A stretch of DNA of 64,000 bases from Desulfuromonadaceae bacterium (GCA_028687585.1 JAQTZV010000002.1:302901-366900); one strand, 5' to 3'. Shown: positions 24,895 through 35,602, counted from the first letter of the stretch. The notes: generated by a model from the letters alone, not told the origin. Numbers and translations: made by a program.

Positions 24895-25914
24895 ATGATT
24901 ATCGTAATGAAGGCCGGTGCTGCAAAGAAGGATAAGGATGAAGTTCTTAGACGTATTAAGGAACTGGGATACACGTCACATGTAATACGTGGCACGACGC
25001 GCGATGTTATTGGAGCGATCGGTGATGAGCGAGGCAAGGCAGCATTACAGGCACTTGAGACCTTGCACGGAGTGGAAAATGTGCTACCAATCCTGCAGCC
25101 GTATAAACTGGCTTCACTTGAAGTAAAGAAGGAGTCGAGTAAGGTCAGGATCAGTGATGCGGTTTCAATCGGTGGTTCGCAGATTGTCATTATGGCTGGT
25201 CCGTGTGCGGTTGAAAGTGAAGAGCAGATAATTGAGTCCGCCCTCGCGGTCAAAAAATCCGGAGCTCATATGCTACGTGGCGGCGCATTCAAACCCCGTA
25301 CTTCTCCCTACTCATTTCAAGGGCTTGAAGAAGAAGGGCTGAAGTTGATGGCTAAAGCGCGTGAACTGACCGGTCTTCCCTTTGTAACAGAAGTTATCAA
25401 TCCTGAAACAGCGGATATGGTGGCGGATTATGCTGATATGCTGCAGATTGGAGCTCGTAATTCGCAAAATTTTGCGCTGCTCAAAAAAGTCGGTCAACTT
25501 GGCAAACCGGTACTCCTGAAGCGCGGCATGGCAATGACAATCCAGGAATTACTGATGAGTGCCGAATATATAATGAGCGAGGGAAACCAGTCCGTTATTC
25601 TCTGCGAGCGGGGAATTCGCACCTTTGAGACGGCGACGCGCAATACCCTCGATTTATCGGCTATTCCTGTCTTGAAAGGGAAAACGCATCTGCCGATTGT
25701 TATTGACCCATCTCACGGCACCGGTAATCACCATTATGTAGCGCCAATGAGCTATGCAGCCGTGGCTGCCGGCGCCGACGGTTTGATCATCGAGGTTCAC
25801 CCGGATCCGGAGCATGCTTCGTCTGATGGCGCCCAGTCGTTGAAACCTTCGAAGTTTGAGGTGATGATGCAAAAGTTGCGGCTGTTTGCCGAAGCTGATG
25901 GAAGGAAACTATAG
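24895..25914 (+). CDS. aroF: 3-deoxy-7-phosphoheptulonate (DAHP) synthase, type I-beta with ACT-like/FL N-domain
   Basis: Condenses phosphoenolpyruvate and erythrose-4-phosphate, the first step of the shikimate pathway. The 339-residue protein has an N-terminal ferredoxin-like regulatory domain (about 1-75, [20 protein letters not shown]) as in the Thermotoga-type enzymes. Catalytic blocks follow: [50 protein letters not shown] and [11 protein letters not shown]. The ATG at 24895 is chosen over 24877 because the protein then starts with the family-typical MIIVMK and GGATCAGGGA precedes it. Expression is probably controlled by attenuation (leader at 24672-24818). Confidence 0.96.
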   Translation: MIIVMKAGAAKKDKDEVLRRIKELGYTSHVIRGTTRDVIGAIGDERGKAALQALETLHGVENVLPILQPYKLASLEVKKESSKVRISDAVSIGGSQIVIMAGPCAVESEEQIIESALAVKKSGAHMLRGGAFKPRTSPYSFQGLEEEGLKLMAKARELTGLPFVTEVINPETADMVADYADMLQIGARNSQNFALLKKVGQLGKPVLLKRGMAMTIQELLMSAEYIMSEGNQSVILCERGIRTFETATRNTLDLSAIPVLKGKTHLPIVIDPSHGTGNHHYVAPMSYAAVAAGADGLIIEVHPDPEHASSDGAQSLKPSKFEVMMQKLRLFAEADGRKL

Positions 25915-25988
25915 GGATTAAAATCCTGCTTGACCTGATTTAGCTTAAAATGGTACTGTACCGTTCGTATAGAAAATACCCTTTTAAT

Positions 25989-26005
25989 CTGGTACGAGAT
26001 ACCAG
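25989..26005 (+). promoter_or_regulatory. Small hairpin in the pyrR leader
   Basis: CTGGTA and TACCAG form a perfect six-pair stem around the loop CGAGA. It lies 36 bp upstream of the pyrR leader terminator. It does not match the PyrR-binding loop consensus I know from Bacillus (CNGNGAGGYU) closely, so it is only a candidate element of the attenuator. Confidence 0.35.
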
Positions 26006-26040
26006 CAAAGGACACAATGGCTACATTAAATTCATATAAG

Positions 26041-26078
26041 AAGGGTCTTGCCGCTTGACGCGGGGAGGCCCTTTTTTT
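26041..26078 (+). terminator. Intrinsic terminator in the pyrR leader (candidate attenuator)
   Basis: AAGGGTCT pairs with AGGCCCTT (one G-U pair), with an inner CCGC/GCGG extension, followed by seven T. It ends about 20 bp before the pyrR ATG and cannot be the aroF terminator alone, being placed directly ahead of pyrR. The ACCCTT at 25978-25983 is complementary to the AAGGGT of the ascending arm and could act as antiterminator. Confidence 0.7.
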
Positions 26079-26095
26079 ATCCATAAGGAGGTTGA

Positions 26096-26635
<540 letters not shown>

Positions 26636-26649
26636 GGGGGTAAACAGGC

Positions 26650-27582
26650 ATGGCCGAATTCAAGCATAAACACATTATTGCCCTGCGGGACCTGTCGAAA
26701 GAGGACATTGAGCTGTTGATATCAACCGCTGAAAGCATGCGGGAAATTAACAGTCGTGACATTAAGAAGGTTCCGACGCTGCGTGGGAAAACAATTATCA
26801 ACCTTTTTTACGAAGCTTCAACGCGTACCCGAACCTCCTTCGAAATCGCCGGCAAGCGCCTTTCGGCTGATACGGTCAATATTACAACGGCCTCCAGTTC
26901 AACCACCAAGGGTGAGACGCTCGCAGATACTGCTCTCAACCTGTTGGCGATGAAACCTGACATTATCGTCATGCGGCATTCTGTCTCCGGTTCCCACTAT
27001 TTCCTGGCGAACAAGATAAACTGTTCGATTATAAACGCCGGTGACGGTGCCCATGAGCATCCTTCTCAAGGACTGCTGGATCTGTTGACTATGAAGGACC
27101 GTTTCGGACGTCTGGACGGCCTGAAAGTCGCGATTGTCGGGGACATCACGCATAGCCGGGTTGCCCGTTCAAATATTCAGGGGCTGACCAAACTCGGATC
27201 AAAGGTGTTTCTGGCCGGGCCTCCAACCATGATGCCGCCGGGTGTGGAAAAGCTGGGTGATGTTACGGTCTGTACATCAATGAACGAGGCTCTGCAGGAC
27301 GCTGATGTGGTCATGATGCTGCGTATTCAGCAGGAACGTCAGGGCAAGACTCTGATGCCGAATGCACGTGAATATTCCCGCTATTTCGGTTTGAATCCGG
27401 GTAACATCAGGCTGGCAAAGCCCGGTGCGATGATTATGCATCCCGGCCCGATCAACCGGGGAGTAGAGATGTCTTCCAGCATGGTTGACGGTGAGCAGTC
27501 CTGGATTTTGAAACAGGTAGAGAACGGCGTCGCAGTGAGAATGTCGATGTTGTACCATGTCTGCGGTGGCGAGTTAGAGTGA
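26650..27582 (+). CDS. pyrB: Aspartate carbamoyltransferase catalytic subunit
   Basis: Condenses carbamoyl phosphate with aspartate, the first committed pyrimidine step. The 310-residue protein shows the carbamoyl-phosphate motif [15 protein letters not shown] (about 57-71), [25 protein letters not shown] and [10 protein letters not shown]. Length is normal for the catalytic chain, and there is no pyrI regulatory gene nearby, as expected where PyrR controls the operon. It is separated from pyrC by a REP-like palindromic element. Confidence 0.97.
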   Translation: MAEFKHKHIIALRDLSKEDIELLISTAESMREINSRDIKKVPTLRGKTIINLFYEASTRTRTSFEIAGKRLSADTVNITTASSSTTKGETLADTALNLLAMKPDIIVMRHSVSGSHYFLANKINCSIINAGDGAHEHPSQGLLDLLTMKDRFGRLDGLKVAIVGDITHSRVARSNIQGLTKLGSKVFLAGPPTMMPPGVEKLGDVTVCTSMNEALQDADVVMMLRIQQERQGKTLMPNAREYSRYFGLNPGNIRLAKPGAMIMHPGPINRGVEMSSSMVDGEQSWILKQVENGVAVRMSMLYHVCGGELE

Positions 27583-27594
27583 ATTAAAATTTTT

Positions 27595-27653
27595 TGTAGG
27601 GGCAGGTCTTGACCTGCCCGCCATACAGGGCGATCCAAGGATGCGCCCCTACA
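27595..27653 (+). repeat. REP/MITE-like palindromic element between pyrB and pyrC
   Basis: A 59-bp unit with terminal inverted repeats TGTAGGGGC and GCCCCTACA. Inside it, GGGCAGGTC and GACCTGCCC form another stem. The style (GTAGGGGCAGGTCTTGACC) resembles dispersed intergenic repeats seen in many environmental Proteobacteria. The apparent N-terminal extension of pyrC would be encoded inside it, which argues for the later pyrC start. Confidence 0.65.
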
Positions 27654-27676
27654 TTGACATTTCCGAGGTGACTTAT

Positions 27677-28951
27677 ATGAATCTGCTGATAAAAAACGGC
27701 CGGGTAATCGACCCGAGCCAGAAAATTGACGATACTCTGGATCTGCTGGTTGAAAACGGCCTGGTTAAAGAGATTGGTAAGAAGTTGTCTGCACCGTCTG
27801 GTGTTGCGGTCGTCGATGCAGCTGGAAAGTACGTCGTGCCGGGGTTGATTGATATGCATGTCCATCTGCGTGATCCGGGTCTGGAATACAAGGAAGATAT
27901 CATTTCCGGTACCAAGGCGGCGGTGGCGGGTGGTTTTACCTCGGTCTGCTGTATGCCGAACACCAAGCCGGTCATCGACAACAAAACAGTTGCCAGCTAC
28001 ATCATCAACAAAGCAAAGAGTGAAGGCTTCTGCAATGTTTTCCCTGTCGGTTCCATAACATATGGACTTTCCGGAGACCGTATGTCAGAGATGGGTGAGT
28101 TGAAGGAATCGGGCTGTGTTGCAGTTTCCGATGACGGCAAACCGGTTAATAACAGCGAACTGATGATGCGCGCTCTGCAATATGCTGCCGGCATGGGAAT
28201 CATGGTGATCTCCCATGCAGAGGAGCTGGAGCTGGTAGGCGATGGGGTCATGAATGAGGGTTTTACTTCAACCGAGCTGGGGCTGAAAGGGATTCCACGC
28301 GTTGCGGAGGATATAGCAACTTCTCGTGAAACGATGCTGGCGGAGTATACCGGTACACCGATTCATATTGCCCATGTTTCCACTAAAGGGTCCGTACGGA
28401 TAATTCGTGAGGCGAAAGCGCGCGGAGTCAAGGTGACCTGTGAAACGGCGCCACACTATTTCACTCTGACCGATGACGCAGTCCGTGGCTATAACACCAA
28501 CGCCAAAATGAACCCGCCGCTCCGCGAGGCCGATGACGTGGCTGCCATCAAGGAAGGGCTGAAAGACGGCACTATTGACGCCATTGCCACTGATCATGCA
28601 CCGCATCATCAGGATGAAAAAGATGTCGAATTCAATGTCGCCATGAACGGCATTATCGGGCTGGAAACATCCCTGTCTCTATCTCTTGGTCTTGTTGAAA
28701 GCGGGAATTTGACCCTTAATCAATTGATAGAAAAAATGTCATGTAACCCATCTAATATACTGGGATTAAATCGTGGTACTCTCACAATTGGTTCAGTGGC
28801 TGATATCACTCTGATTGATCCAACAGGTGAGTGGGTTGTTGACGCCGACAAGCTGGCCAGCAAATCCAAAAATTCGCCCTGGCTTGGCCAGAAAATGACC
28901 GGTGTCGCTGCAGCAACTATTGTGGGCGGTAACGTGATGTACAAACGTTAA
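27677..28951 (+). CDS. pyrC: Dihydroorotase (type I)
   Basis: Zinc metalloenzyme cyclising N-carbamoyl-aspartate to dihydroorotate. The 424-residue protein has the first metal-binding motif [11 protein letters not shown] (about 58-68), the carboxylated-lysine/His region, PIHIAHVST, and TDHAPHH with the catalytic Asp. The ATG at 27677 is chosen because GAGGTGAC precedes it and the protein starts [13 protein letters not shown], typical of the family; the frame opens at 27641 inside the repeat element. It is followed by carA after 26 bp. Confidence 0.96.
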   Translation: MNLLIKNGRVIDPSQKIDDTLDLLVENGLVKEIGKKLSAPSGVAVVDAAGKYVVPGLIDMHVHLRDPGLEYKEDIISGTKAAVAGGFTSVCCMPNTKPVIDNKTVASYIINKAKSEGFCNVFPVGSITYGLSGDRMSEMGELKESGCVAVSDDGKPVNNSELMMRALQYAAGMGIMVISHAEELELVGDGVMNEGFTSTELGLKGIPRVAEDIATSRETMLAEYTGTPIHIAHVSTKGSVRIIREAKARGVKVTCETAPHYFTLTDDAVRGYNTNAKMNPPLREADDVAAIKEGLKDGTIDAIATDHAPHHQDEKDVEFNVAMNGIIGLETSLSLSLGLVESGNLTLNQLIEKMSCNPSNILGLNRGTLTIGSVADITLIDPTGEWVVDADKLASKSKNSPWLGQKMTGVAAATIVGGNVMYKR

Positions 28952-28977
28952 AAACAGATGTCAGGAGTTACATTATT

Positions 28978-30099
28978 ATGAAAGCAATTCTTGCGCTCGC
29001 CGATGGGCGCATCTTTGAAGGAAAATCGTTCGGCGCCAGTGGCGAATCCACCGGCGAGGTCGTGTTTAATACCGCCATGTCCGGCTATCAGGAAGTTCTG
29101 ACCGATCCGTCCTATAAAGGGCAGATGGTTACCATGACCTATCCGCAGATCGGTAACACCGGCATCAACCCTGAAGATATCGAGAGCCGCGGCCTGTTCC
29201 TGTCCGGCTTTATCGTCAAGGAGTATCTTGACAGTTATTCAAACTGGCGGGCAACCATGAGCCTGGATGCCTACCTCAAGGAGAACGGCGTGATCGGTAT
29301 TCAGGGGATTGATACCCGTGCCCTGACCCGTCACCTTCGTGACAAGGGTGCGCAGAACGGTATCATATCTACTGTTGACCTCGATCATGTCAGTCTGGTT
29401 GCGAAAGCGAAAGCTCTCCCCAGCATGGTGGGGCTTAATCTCGCTTCCGGCGTTTCCTGTGAAAAACCGTATCATTGGACCGAAGGAGAATGGAACCTTG
29501 CAGACGGGTATCCCCAGATTGACTCCTCTACCCGTACATACAAGGTTGTCGCCTATGATTTCGGTATTAAATACAACATCTTGCGATGTCTGGTAACTGC
29601 CGGTTGCGATGTGACTGTTGTACCGGCTAATTTTTCGGCAGAAGATGCGCTTGCCATGAACCCTGACGGCATCTTCCTTTCCAATGGTCCCGGTGACCCG
29701 GAGCCATTGCTGCAGGTACAGGCAGAGATCAGAAAATTAGTCGGCAAGAAACCGATATTCGGTATCTGCCTTGGTCATCAGCTGCTTGGGTTGGCGCTGG
29801 GAGGAAAAACGGTCAAGCTGCCGTTCGGAAATCATGGCTCTAATCTGCCGGTTATGGATATGTCCACGCGCAAGGTTGAAATTACTTCCCAGAATCATGG
29901 TTTCGCCGTAGATCTTGATTCTCTTGGTTCCTCAGCCTGTCTGGGCCATGAAAATCTTAACGACCAAACGGTCGAAGGTATCCGTCACTGCGATCTGCCG
30001 ATCTTCTCGGTACAGCACCATCCGGAAGCGTCTCCGGGCCCTCATGATTCGCAGTATCTGTTTGGCAGGTTTGTTGAAATGATGGAGAAGAATCGCTGA
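28978..30099 (+). CDS. carA: Carbamoyl-phosphate synthase small (glutaminase) subunit
   Basis: Releases ammonia from glutamine for CarB. The 373-residue protein has the N-terminal domain (LADGRIFEGKSFGASGESTGEVVFNT) and a class I amidotransferase domain with the nucleophile Cys in FGICLGHQLLGLALGG, the NHG element, and the His-Glu pair in VQHHPEASPGPHD. Length is normal. carB lies 1.4 kb downstream, separated by a radical SAM gene and a small membrane protein gene, an unusual interruption. Confidence 0.97.
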   Translation: MKAILALADGRIFEGKSFGASGESTGEVVFNTAMSGYQEVLTDPSYKGQMVTMTYPQIGNTGINPEDIESRGLFLSGFIVKEYLDSYSNWRATMSLDAYLKENGVIGIQGIDTRALTRHLRDKGAQNGIISTVDLDHVSLVAKAKALPSMVGLNLASGVSCEKPYHWTEGEWNLADGYPQIDSSTRTYKVVAYDFGIKYNILRCLVTAGCDVTVVPANFSAEDALAMNPDGIFLSNGPGDPEPLLQVQAEIRKLVGKKPIFGICLGHQLLGLALGGKTVKLPFGNHGSNLPVMDMSTRKVEITSQNHGFAVDLDSLGSSACLGHENLNDQTVEGIRHCDLPIFSVQHHPEASPGPHDSQYLFGRFVEMMEKNR

Positions 30100-30107
30100 C
30101 GGTTGCC

Positions 30108-30199
30108 GCTTTTACGCCAGCTCTGCGAAAGTCTTCGGCAGGCCTTGTGCGACGTAGCGCCGCTACGTCTCCGCGCCCTTCCTCGACAGCCTTGATCTG
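30108..30199 (+). repeat. Candidate dispersed palindromic repeat after carA
   Basis: The core GACGTAGCG and CGCTACGTC (30151-30169) is a near-perfect palindrome. The flanking sequence reads, on the minus strand, as a peptide (RQIKAVEEGRGDVAALRR) that I recall as a recurrent spurious translation in Geobacter-type intergenic repeats. This identification is memory-based, and only one copy is in the window. Confidence 0.4.
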
Positions 30200-30237
30200 A
30201 CGCAAAATCGACAACCGAACTGATAAGCTGAAATCAA

Positions 30238-31164
30238 ATGAACTATTTTGATCTTTATACATCCGGCGAATTGTTGCTGCGAGTTCGTGAAGCGTACCGG
30301 CGTCTGGCAGCCTGCGATCTCTGCCCGCATGACTGCGGAGTCAATCGGATCAAGGGTGAACGGGGTATCTGCGGGGCAGGGCTGCGTCCAAAGATCGCTT
30401 CGGCTAATGTGCATCATGGTGAGGAGCCGCCGATTTCAGGCACAAAAGGGTCAGGCACCATTTTTCTTTCCGGCTGCTCTTTAAAATGTGTCTTCTGTCA
30501 GAATTTCCCCATCAGCCAGTTCGGTAACGGTCAAGAGATAGCCACCAGGGAACTGGCTGACCGGATGTTGATACTGCAAAAGAAGCAGGTTCATAACATC
30601 AATTTTGTCACACCGACCCACTTTCTGCCGCAGATTCTGGCGGCACTCTGGCTGGCGGTTCCTCGTGGCTTTTCTTTACCGATAGTCTGGAATACGAGTG
30701 GCTATGATAAGGTTGATGCGCTGCAACTTCTGGATGGTATTGTTTCAATTTACCTGCCTGATATGAAGTACAGTGATGACAATCAGGCACGTTTCGCTTC
30801 TGCTGTGCCGGATTATTGCTTAATCAATCGTGCGGCAGTTATGGAGATGTTCAGGCAGGTCGGGCATCTTCGTTTAAATGTATCGGATATTGCGGAAAGT
30901 GGTCTGGTAATTCGTCACCTTGTCCTCCCGGGTGACAGATCCGGATCTCGGGAGACGCTGCAGTGGATTGCCGCAAATATTGGACGGGAAACCAATATTG
31001 CTCTAATGAGTCAGTATTTCCCCGCGCACCAGGCTTCAATTGTAGCTGAGATGAACCGCACCTTGAATACAGAAGAGTACAATACAGCAGTTGAAGCGCT
31101 TGAAGAAGCGGGTCTTGAAAATGGTTGGGTACAGGACCTTGACGAAGAGCGTGGGGCAGTATGA
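30238..31164 (+). CDS. Radical SAM protein, PflX/COG1313 type
   Basis: A 308-residue putative radical S-adenosylmethionine enzyme. Two cysteine groups precede the core (CDLCPHDCGVNR and GICGAG, about 26-50), then the [4Fe-4S] motif CSLKCVFCQN (about 80-89), with SGTKGSGTIF before it. This is the pyruvate-formate-lyase-activase-like PflX group; its substrate is unknown. There is no obvious Shine-Dalgarno before the ATG at 30238. It overlaps the next gene by four bases (ATGA) and lies between carA and carB. Confidence 0.88.
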   Translation: MNYFDLYTSGELLLRVREAYRRLAACDLCPHDCGVNRIKGERGICGAGLRPKIASANVHHGEEPPISGTKGSGTIFLSGCSLKCVFCQNFPISQFGNGQEIATRELADRMLILQKKQVHNINFVTPTHFLPQILAALWLAVPRGFSLPIVWNTSGYDKVDALQLLDGIVSIYLPDMKYSDDNQARFASAVPDYCLINRAAVMEMFRQVGHLRLNVSDIAESGLVIRHLVLPGDRSGSRETLQWIAANIGRETNIALMSQYFPAHQASIVAEMNRTLNTEEYNTAVEALEEAGLENGWVQDLDEERGAV

Positions 31165-31490
31165 GGACGATTGTACTGCTGGTAATCTCCAACATCTTCA
31201 TGACCTTCGCCTGGTATGCCCATCTGAAGAATCTGAATAACCGGCATTGGTTAATTGCTGTTTTCGTCTCATGGGGAATCGCGTTTTTTGAATACCTGGT
31301 GCAGGTGCCGGCCAATAGAATTGGATATTCCGGCAGTTTTACGCTAGCGCAACTGAAGATCACCCAGGAAGTAATCACGCTGTGTGTTTTCGTCCCTTTT
31401 GCTGTGCTGTACATGGGAACCGGTTTGACATGGAACTATCTCTGGGCCGGATGCTGTCTGGCTGGAGCGGTGTTCTTTATTTTTCGATAA
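31161..31490 (+). CDS. DMT-type small membrane protein (DUF486)
   Basis: A 109-residue integral membrane protein with about four helices (IVLLVISNIFMTFAWYAHL, WLIAVFVSWGIAFFEYLVQVP, ITQEVITLCVFVPFAVLYMG, NYLWAGCCLAGAVFFIF). The FMTFAWYAHLK and FEYLVQVPANRIGY segments are typical of DUF486, a distant drug/metabolite-transporter relative. Function is unknown. It overlaps the radical SAM gene (ATGA) and precedes carB by 23 bp. Confidence 0.85.
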   Translation: MRTIVLLVISNIFMTFAWYAHLKNLNNRHWLIAVFVSWGIAFFEYLVQVPANRIGYSGSFTLAQLKITQEVITLCVFVPFAVLYMGTGLTWNYLWAGCCLAGAVFFIFR

Positions 31491-31513
31491 TCACACGAAG
31501 GAGTAATTCATAA

Positions 31514-34500
31514 ATGCCGAAAAGAACAGACATCAAAAAAATCCTTATCATTGGCGCCGGTCCGATAGTCATCGGTCAGGCATGCGAATTTGACTATTCC
31601 GGCACGCAGGCGTGCAAGTCGTTAAAAGAAGAGGGATACGAGGTGGTGCTGCTGAACAGTAATCCGGCCACCATCATGACCGATCCGGATTTTGCCGACC
31701 GTACCTATATTGAGCCGGTGACGCCGGAAATCCTTGCAAAGATAATCGAGAAGGAGCGCCCTGACGCGCTGTTGCCGACTCTGGGCGGGCAGACGGCGTT
31801 GAATACCGCCGTGTCTGTTGCGGAAGCCGGGATTCTGGAAAAATTTGGCGTAGAGCTGATTGGCGCCAAACTTCCGGCCATCAAAAAGGCTGAAGACAGG
31901 ACATTATTCAAGCAAGCGATGGAAAAGATCGGTTTAGCCGTACCCCACTCCGGCCTGGCTCATAATTATGTCGAAGCGATGGAAGTAATCAAAACTATCG
32001 GCTTTCCGGCCATCATTCGTCCCTCGTTTACTCTGGGGGGGAGTGGAGGCGGCATTGCGTATAACCTTGAAGAGTATGAAAAAATGGCGCTCGGTGGCAT
32101 CGACGCATCACCGACAGATGAGATACTTATTGAAGAATCGGTTATCGGCTGGAAAGAGTATGAATTGGAAGTTATGCGGGATACCGCTGATAACGTTGTG
32201 ATCATCTGTTCGATCGAGAACTTTGATCCGATGGGGGTTCATACCGGTGATTCGATCACCATTGCCCCGGCACAAACTCTGACGGACAAGGAGTACCAGA
32301 TCCTGCGTGATGCATCGCTGAAGATTATCCGCGAAATCGGTGTTGATACCGGCGGTTCCAACATCCAGTTTGGCATAAATCCGCGTGACGGGCGTTTGGT
32401 GGTAATCGAGATGAACCCTCGCGTGTCGCGCTCATCGGCACTGGCCTCCAAGGCGACCGGTTTTCCCATTGCAAAAATCGCCGCCAAGCTTGCAGTTGGC
32501 TATACTCTTGACGAAGTCACTAATGACATTACCCGGGAAACGCCGGCTTGTTTTGAACCGAGCATTGATTATGTTGTTACCAAGATTCCGCGTTTTACGT
32601 TCGAAAAGTTTCCCGCTGCTGATGCGACATTGACTACGCAGATGAAGTCAGTTGGTGAAGTAATGTCGATTGGCCGAACTTTCAAAGAATCATTCCAGAA
32701 GGCGATCAGGTCGCTAGAAATAGGAGTGAGCGGCTTTGACTCCCGGATGTTTGAGCTTGGCAGCGAAACCAGGCGGGCGCTGACCGGCAAGGAACAGCAA
32801 CTGCTGCTGGAAAAACTGCGGGTGCCGAATGCCGACCGGCTCTGGTATGTCGGTGATGCTCTGCGCAGCGGCATGTCTGTTGCGGAAATTCAGAAACATA
32901 CCGCCATTGATCCCTGGTTTCTGCATAATATCCGTCAGATAATTGAAAAAGAAGATGAGCTGAAATCTCTTACCCTTGCGGAAGTTACTTCGGCAGTACT
33001 GCGTGACGCTAAACAGATGGGCTTTTCTGACAAATTTTTGTCGAAACTCTGGAAGGCCAGTGAGGATGAGGTGCGCCAACTGCGCTGGTCTTTAAATGTG
33101 CGACCTGTGTACAAGCGCGTAGACACCTGCGCTGCCGAGTTTGTTGCCTATACGCCGTACATGTACTCTACCTATGAGGAGGAGTGTGAAGCTGCACCAA
33201 CGGACCGGAAGAAAATCATGATCCTTGGGGGCGGGCCGAACCGGATCGGCCAGGGGATCGAGTTCGATTACTGCTGCGTACATGGCGCTTTTGCGCTGGC
33301 TGAAGACGGCTATGAAACCATCATGGTTAACTGTAATCCGGAAACGGTTTCAACTGATTATGACACCTCTGATCGCCTGTACTTCGAGCCATTAACTCTG
33401 GAAGATGTTCTGGAAATAGTTGCTGTTGAAAAACCGGTTGGCGTGATTGTTCAGTTCGGCGGTCAAACGCCTCTTAAGCTTGCTGTTGCTCTTGAGAAAG
33501 CCGGTGTGCCGATTATCGGGACGTCACCGGACGCTATTGACCGTGCCGAGGATCGTGAGCGGTTCCAGGAAATGCTGCATAAATTGGGTCTTCTCCAGCC
33601 TGAGAACGGTACTGCTCGTTCCTTTGAGGAGGCAGAAATAGTCGTTGAACGCATCGGCTATCCGGTGGTCGTTCGACCTTCGTATGTTCTCGGCGGTCGC
33701 GCTATGGAGATTGTCTATGACTCGGAAAATCTGCAGCGCTATATGAAAACTGCCGTACTGGTTTCCCCGGAACATCCTATTCTTATTGACAGCTTTCTCG
33801 ATGAGGCTATTGAGATAGACGTTGATGCGCTTTGTGACGGCACTGACGTAGTTATCGGCGGAATTATGGAGCATATTGAGGAGGCTGGCATCCATTCAGG
33901 TGATTCAGCCTGTAGCCTGCCGCCGTACTCAATCAGTCAGGAAATAGTTGCTGAAATCCGGCGTCAGACAGTTCTGATGGCACTGGAGTTGCGTGTTATC
34001 GGACTGATGAATGTTCAGTATGCAGTCAAGGGGACCGTCGTATATATTCTGGAGGTGAATCCGCGTGCATCCCGGACTTCCCCTTTTGTCTCCAAGGCTA
34101 CCGGGCGCCCGCTTGCCAAAATTGCCGCCCGGGTAATGGCAGGAAAGACCCTTAAAGAGTTGGGAATTGTCACTGATATAATTCCGAAGCACATTTCGGT
34201 AAAGGAAGCTGTCTTCCCGTTTGTCAAATTCCCTGGTGTTGACACGTTGCTGGGACCAGAGATGAAATCAACCGGTGAGGTGATGGGAATTGGTGAGACA
34301 TTTGCTGAAGCGTTTGCCAAATCACAGTTGGGAGCGAATGTAACGCTGCCGTTGTCCGGAAATGTCTTTATCAGTGTACGGGATGCTGACAAAAAACATG
34401 TTGTCAGTGCTGCAGAAAAACTGTATAAAGCCGGATTCGGTATTCTTGCTACTGGAGGTACGGCTCAGTATCTCGAAGATAAGGGGATTCCGGTGCGGCG

Positions 34501-34750
34501 CGTCAATAAGGTTCTGGAAGGGCGCCCGCATATTGTTGATGCAATTAAGAATGGAGAGGTTCAGCTCGTGTTTAACACCACTCATGGCGCGCAGGCTGTT
34601 GCTGATTCTTTCTCAATCCGCCGTGAGTCGCTGATGCACGGGCTTGCATATTACACAACAATTGCCGGAGCAAAAGCTGTTGCTGACAGTATTATCTCTC
34701 TGCAGGTCCAGGAATTGACAGTCAAACCTATTCAGGATTATTTATTATAA
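31514..34750 (+). CDS. carB: Carbamoyl-phosphate synthase large subunit
   Basis: ATP-dependent synthesis of carbamoyl phosphate for pyrimidines and arginine. The 1078-residue protein holds two homologous ATP-grasp synthetase halves: the first starts [23 protein letters not shown], the second (near residue 560) [21 protein letters not shown]. An oligomerisation segment lies between them, and a C-terminal MGS-like allosteric domain ([18 protein letters not shown], about 975 onward) binds effectors. Length is normal for a single-chain CarB. It is followed after 17 bp by greA. Confidence 0.97.
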   Translation: MPKRTDIKKILIIGAGPIVIGQACEFDYSGTQACKSLKEEGYEVVLLNSNPATIMTDPDFADRTYIEPVTPEILAKIIEKERPDALLPTLGGQTALNTAVSVAEAGILEKFGVELIGAKLPAIKKAEDRTLFKQAMEKIGLAVPHSGLAHNYVEAMEVIKTIGFPAIIRPSFTLGGSGGGIAYNLEEYEKMALGGIDASPTDEILIEESVIGWKEYELEVMRDTADNVVIICSIENFDPMGVHTGDSITIAPAQTLTDKEYQILRDASLKIIREIGVDTGGSNIQFGINPRDGRLVVIEMNPRVSRSSALASKATGFPIAKIAAKLAVGYTLDEVTNDITRETPACFEPSIDYVVTKIPRFTFEKFPAADATLTTQMKSVGEVMSIGRTFKESFQKAIRSLEIGVSGFDSRMFELGSETRRALTGKEQQLLLEKLRVPNADRLWYVGDALRSGMSVAEIQKHTAIDPWFLHNIRQIIEKEDELKSLTLAEVTSAVLRDAKQMGFSDKFLSKLWKASEDEVRQLRWSLNVRPVYKRVDTCAAEFVAYTPYMYSTYEEECEAAPTDRKKIMILGGGPNRIGQGIEFDYCCVHGAFALAEDGYETIMVNCNPETVSTDYDTSDRLYFEPLTLEDVLEIVAVEKPVGVIVQFGGQTPLKLAVALEKAGVPIIGTSPDAIDRAEDRERFQEMLHKLGLLQPENGTARSFEEAEIVVERIGYPVVVRPSYVLGGRAMEIVYDSENLQRYMKTAVLVSPEHPILIDSFLDEAIEIDVDALCDGTDVVIGGIMEHIEEAGIHSGDSACSLPPYSISQEIVAEIRRQTVLMALELRVIGLMNVQYAVKGTVVYILEVNPRASRTSPFVSKATGRPLAKIAARVMAGKTLKELGIVTDIIPKHISVKEAVFPFVKFPGVDTLLGPEMKSTGEVMGIGETFAEAFAKSQLGANVTLPLSGNVFISVRDADKKHVVSAAEKLYKAGFGILATGGTAQYLEDKGIPVRRVNKVLEGRPHIVDAIKNGEVQLVFNTTHGAQAVADSFSIRRESLMHGLAYYTTIAGAKAVADSIISLQVQELTVKPIQDYLL

Positions 34751-34767
34751 CAGGAGCAGACTAATCG

Positions 34768-35244
34768 ATGTCTCATACAATACCGTTAACAAAAGAGAGC
34801 TTTGAAGCACTTCAGGAAGAATTAAAGCGCCTTGTTCGTGAAGAACGTCCAAAGGTCATCCAGGATATTTCTGAGGCTCGTGATCATGGAGATCTCTCTG
34901 AAAATGCCGAATATGATGCGGCCAAGAATCGTCAGGGTTTTATTGAAGGAAGAATTCAGGAAATCAACGGTAAATTGGCTCGAGCGCATGTAGTTGATCT
35001 CACCGGTATGAAGCCGGATAAAGTTGTATTTGGTTGTACAGTGACCGTGTATGACACTGCTTCAGAAGAAGAAGTGACCTATAAAATTGTTGGTGAAGAT
35101 GAAGCTGATATTAAATTGGGCAAGATCTCCTGTACTTCACCGGTCGGGAAATCACTGATAGGACACAAGCTAGATGACTCAGTCAGGGTAATTGTTCCGT
35201 CAGGAAAAAAAGAGTATGAGATAATTGACATTAAGTATGAGTAG
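34768..35244 (+). CDS. greA: Transcript cleavage/elongation factor GreA
   Basis: Rescues backtracked RNA polymerase by stimulating transcript cleavage. The 158-residue protein has the N-terminal coiled coil with the acidic tip (DISEARDHGDLSENAEYDAAK, residues about 36-56) that enters the secondary channel, and the C-terminal FKBP-like domain (SPVGKSLIGHKLDDSVRV). It is probably cotranscribed with carB. Confidence 0.97.
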   Translation: MSHTIPLTKESFEALQEELKRLVREERPKVIQDISEARDHGDLSENAEYDAAKNRQGFIEGRIQEINGKLARAHVVDLTGMKPDKVVFGCTVTVYDTASEEEVTYKIVGEDEADIKLGKISCTSPVGKSLIGHKLDDSVRVIVPSGKKEYEIIDIKYE

Positions 35245-35283
35245 GTTTGTAAATACTGCTTATTCACGTAAAAGGAGCATGTT

Positions 35284-35484
35284 ATGGCCGACAAAATTTC
35301 TAAAGAGATGACCTTTTTTGAACTGATGCGTACCTATCCGGAGTCGGTTAAGGTCCTTCAAAAGCATAACCTTGGATGCATAGGATGTATGGGAGCGCAG
35401 AATGAAAGCCTTGAACAGGGTGCGCGGGCGCATGGACTTGATATTGAGACGCTGTTGGCCGATCTGAATACAGCGATCGGCTAA
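35284..35484 (+). CDS. DUF1858 domain protein
   Basis: A 66-residue soluble protein of the DUF1858 type: ISKEMTFFELMRTYPESVKVLQKHNLGCIGCMGAQNESLEQGARAHGLDI. The CIGC pair is characteristic. Such domains occur alone or attached to redox enzymes and are presumed to bind or reduce a disulfide; the role is unproven. AAAGGAGCATGTT precedes the ATG. A terminator follows. Confidence 0.88.
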   Translation: MADKISKEMTFFELMRTYPESVKVLQKHNLGCIGCMGAQNESLEQGARAHGLDIETLLADLNTAIG

Positions 35485-35509
35485 CTGTTTTTCCCACGAC
35501 TACTTTCTA

Positions 35510-35550
35510 CGACCCCCATGGATTTTTTCCCTGGGGGTCGGCCTGTTTTT
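35510..35550 (+). terminator. Intrinsic terminator after the carB-greA-DUF1858 group
   Basis: GACCCCCA (35511-35518) pairs with TGGGGGTC (35532-35539) around a 13-base loop. A T-run (35546-35550) follows after GGCCTG. It separates this group from the moxR operon. Confidence 0.75.
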
Positions 35551-35602
35551 GCGATATCTACCACTCTGGTAGCACTATTTTTTACTTATATTGAGGTGAC
35601 AT

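Noticed and set aside
24713..24898. 61-codon frame spanning the aroF attenuator
   Set aside because: It runs through the terminator and both hairpins and is out of frame with the Phe-rich leader; the leader ORF explains the region better.
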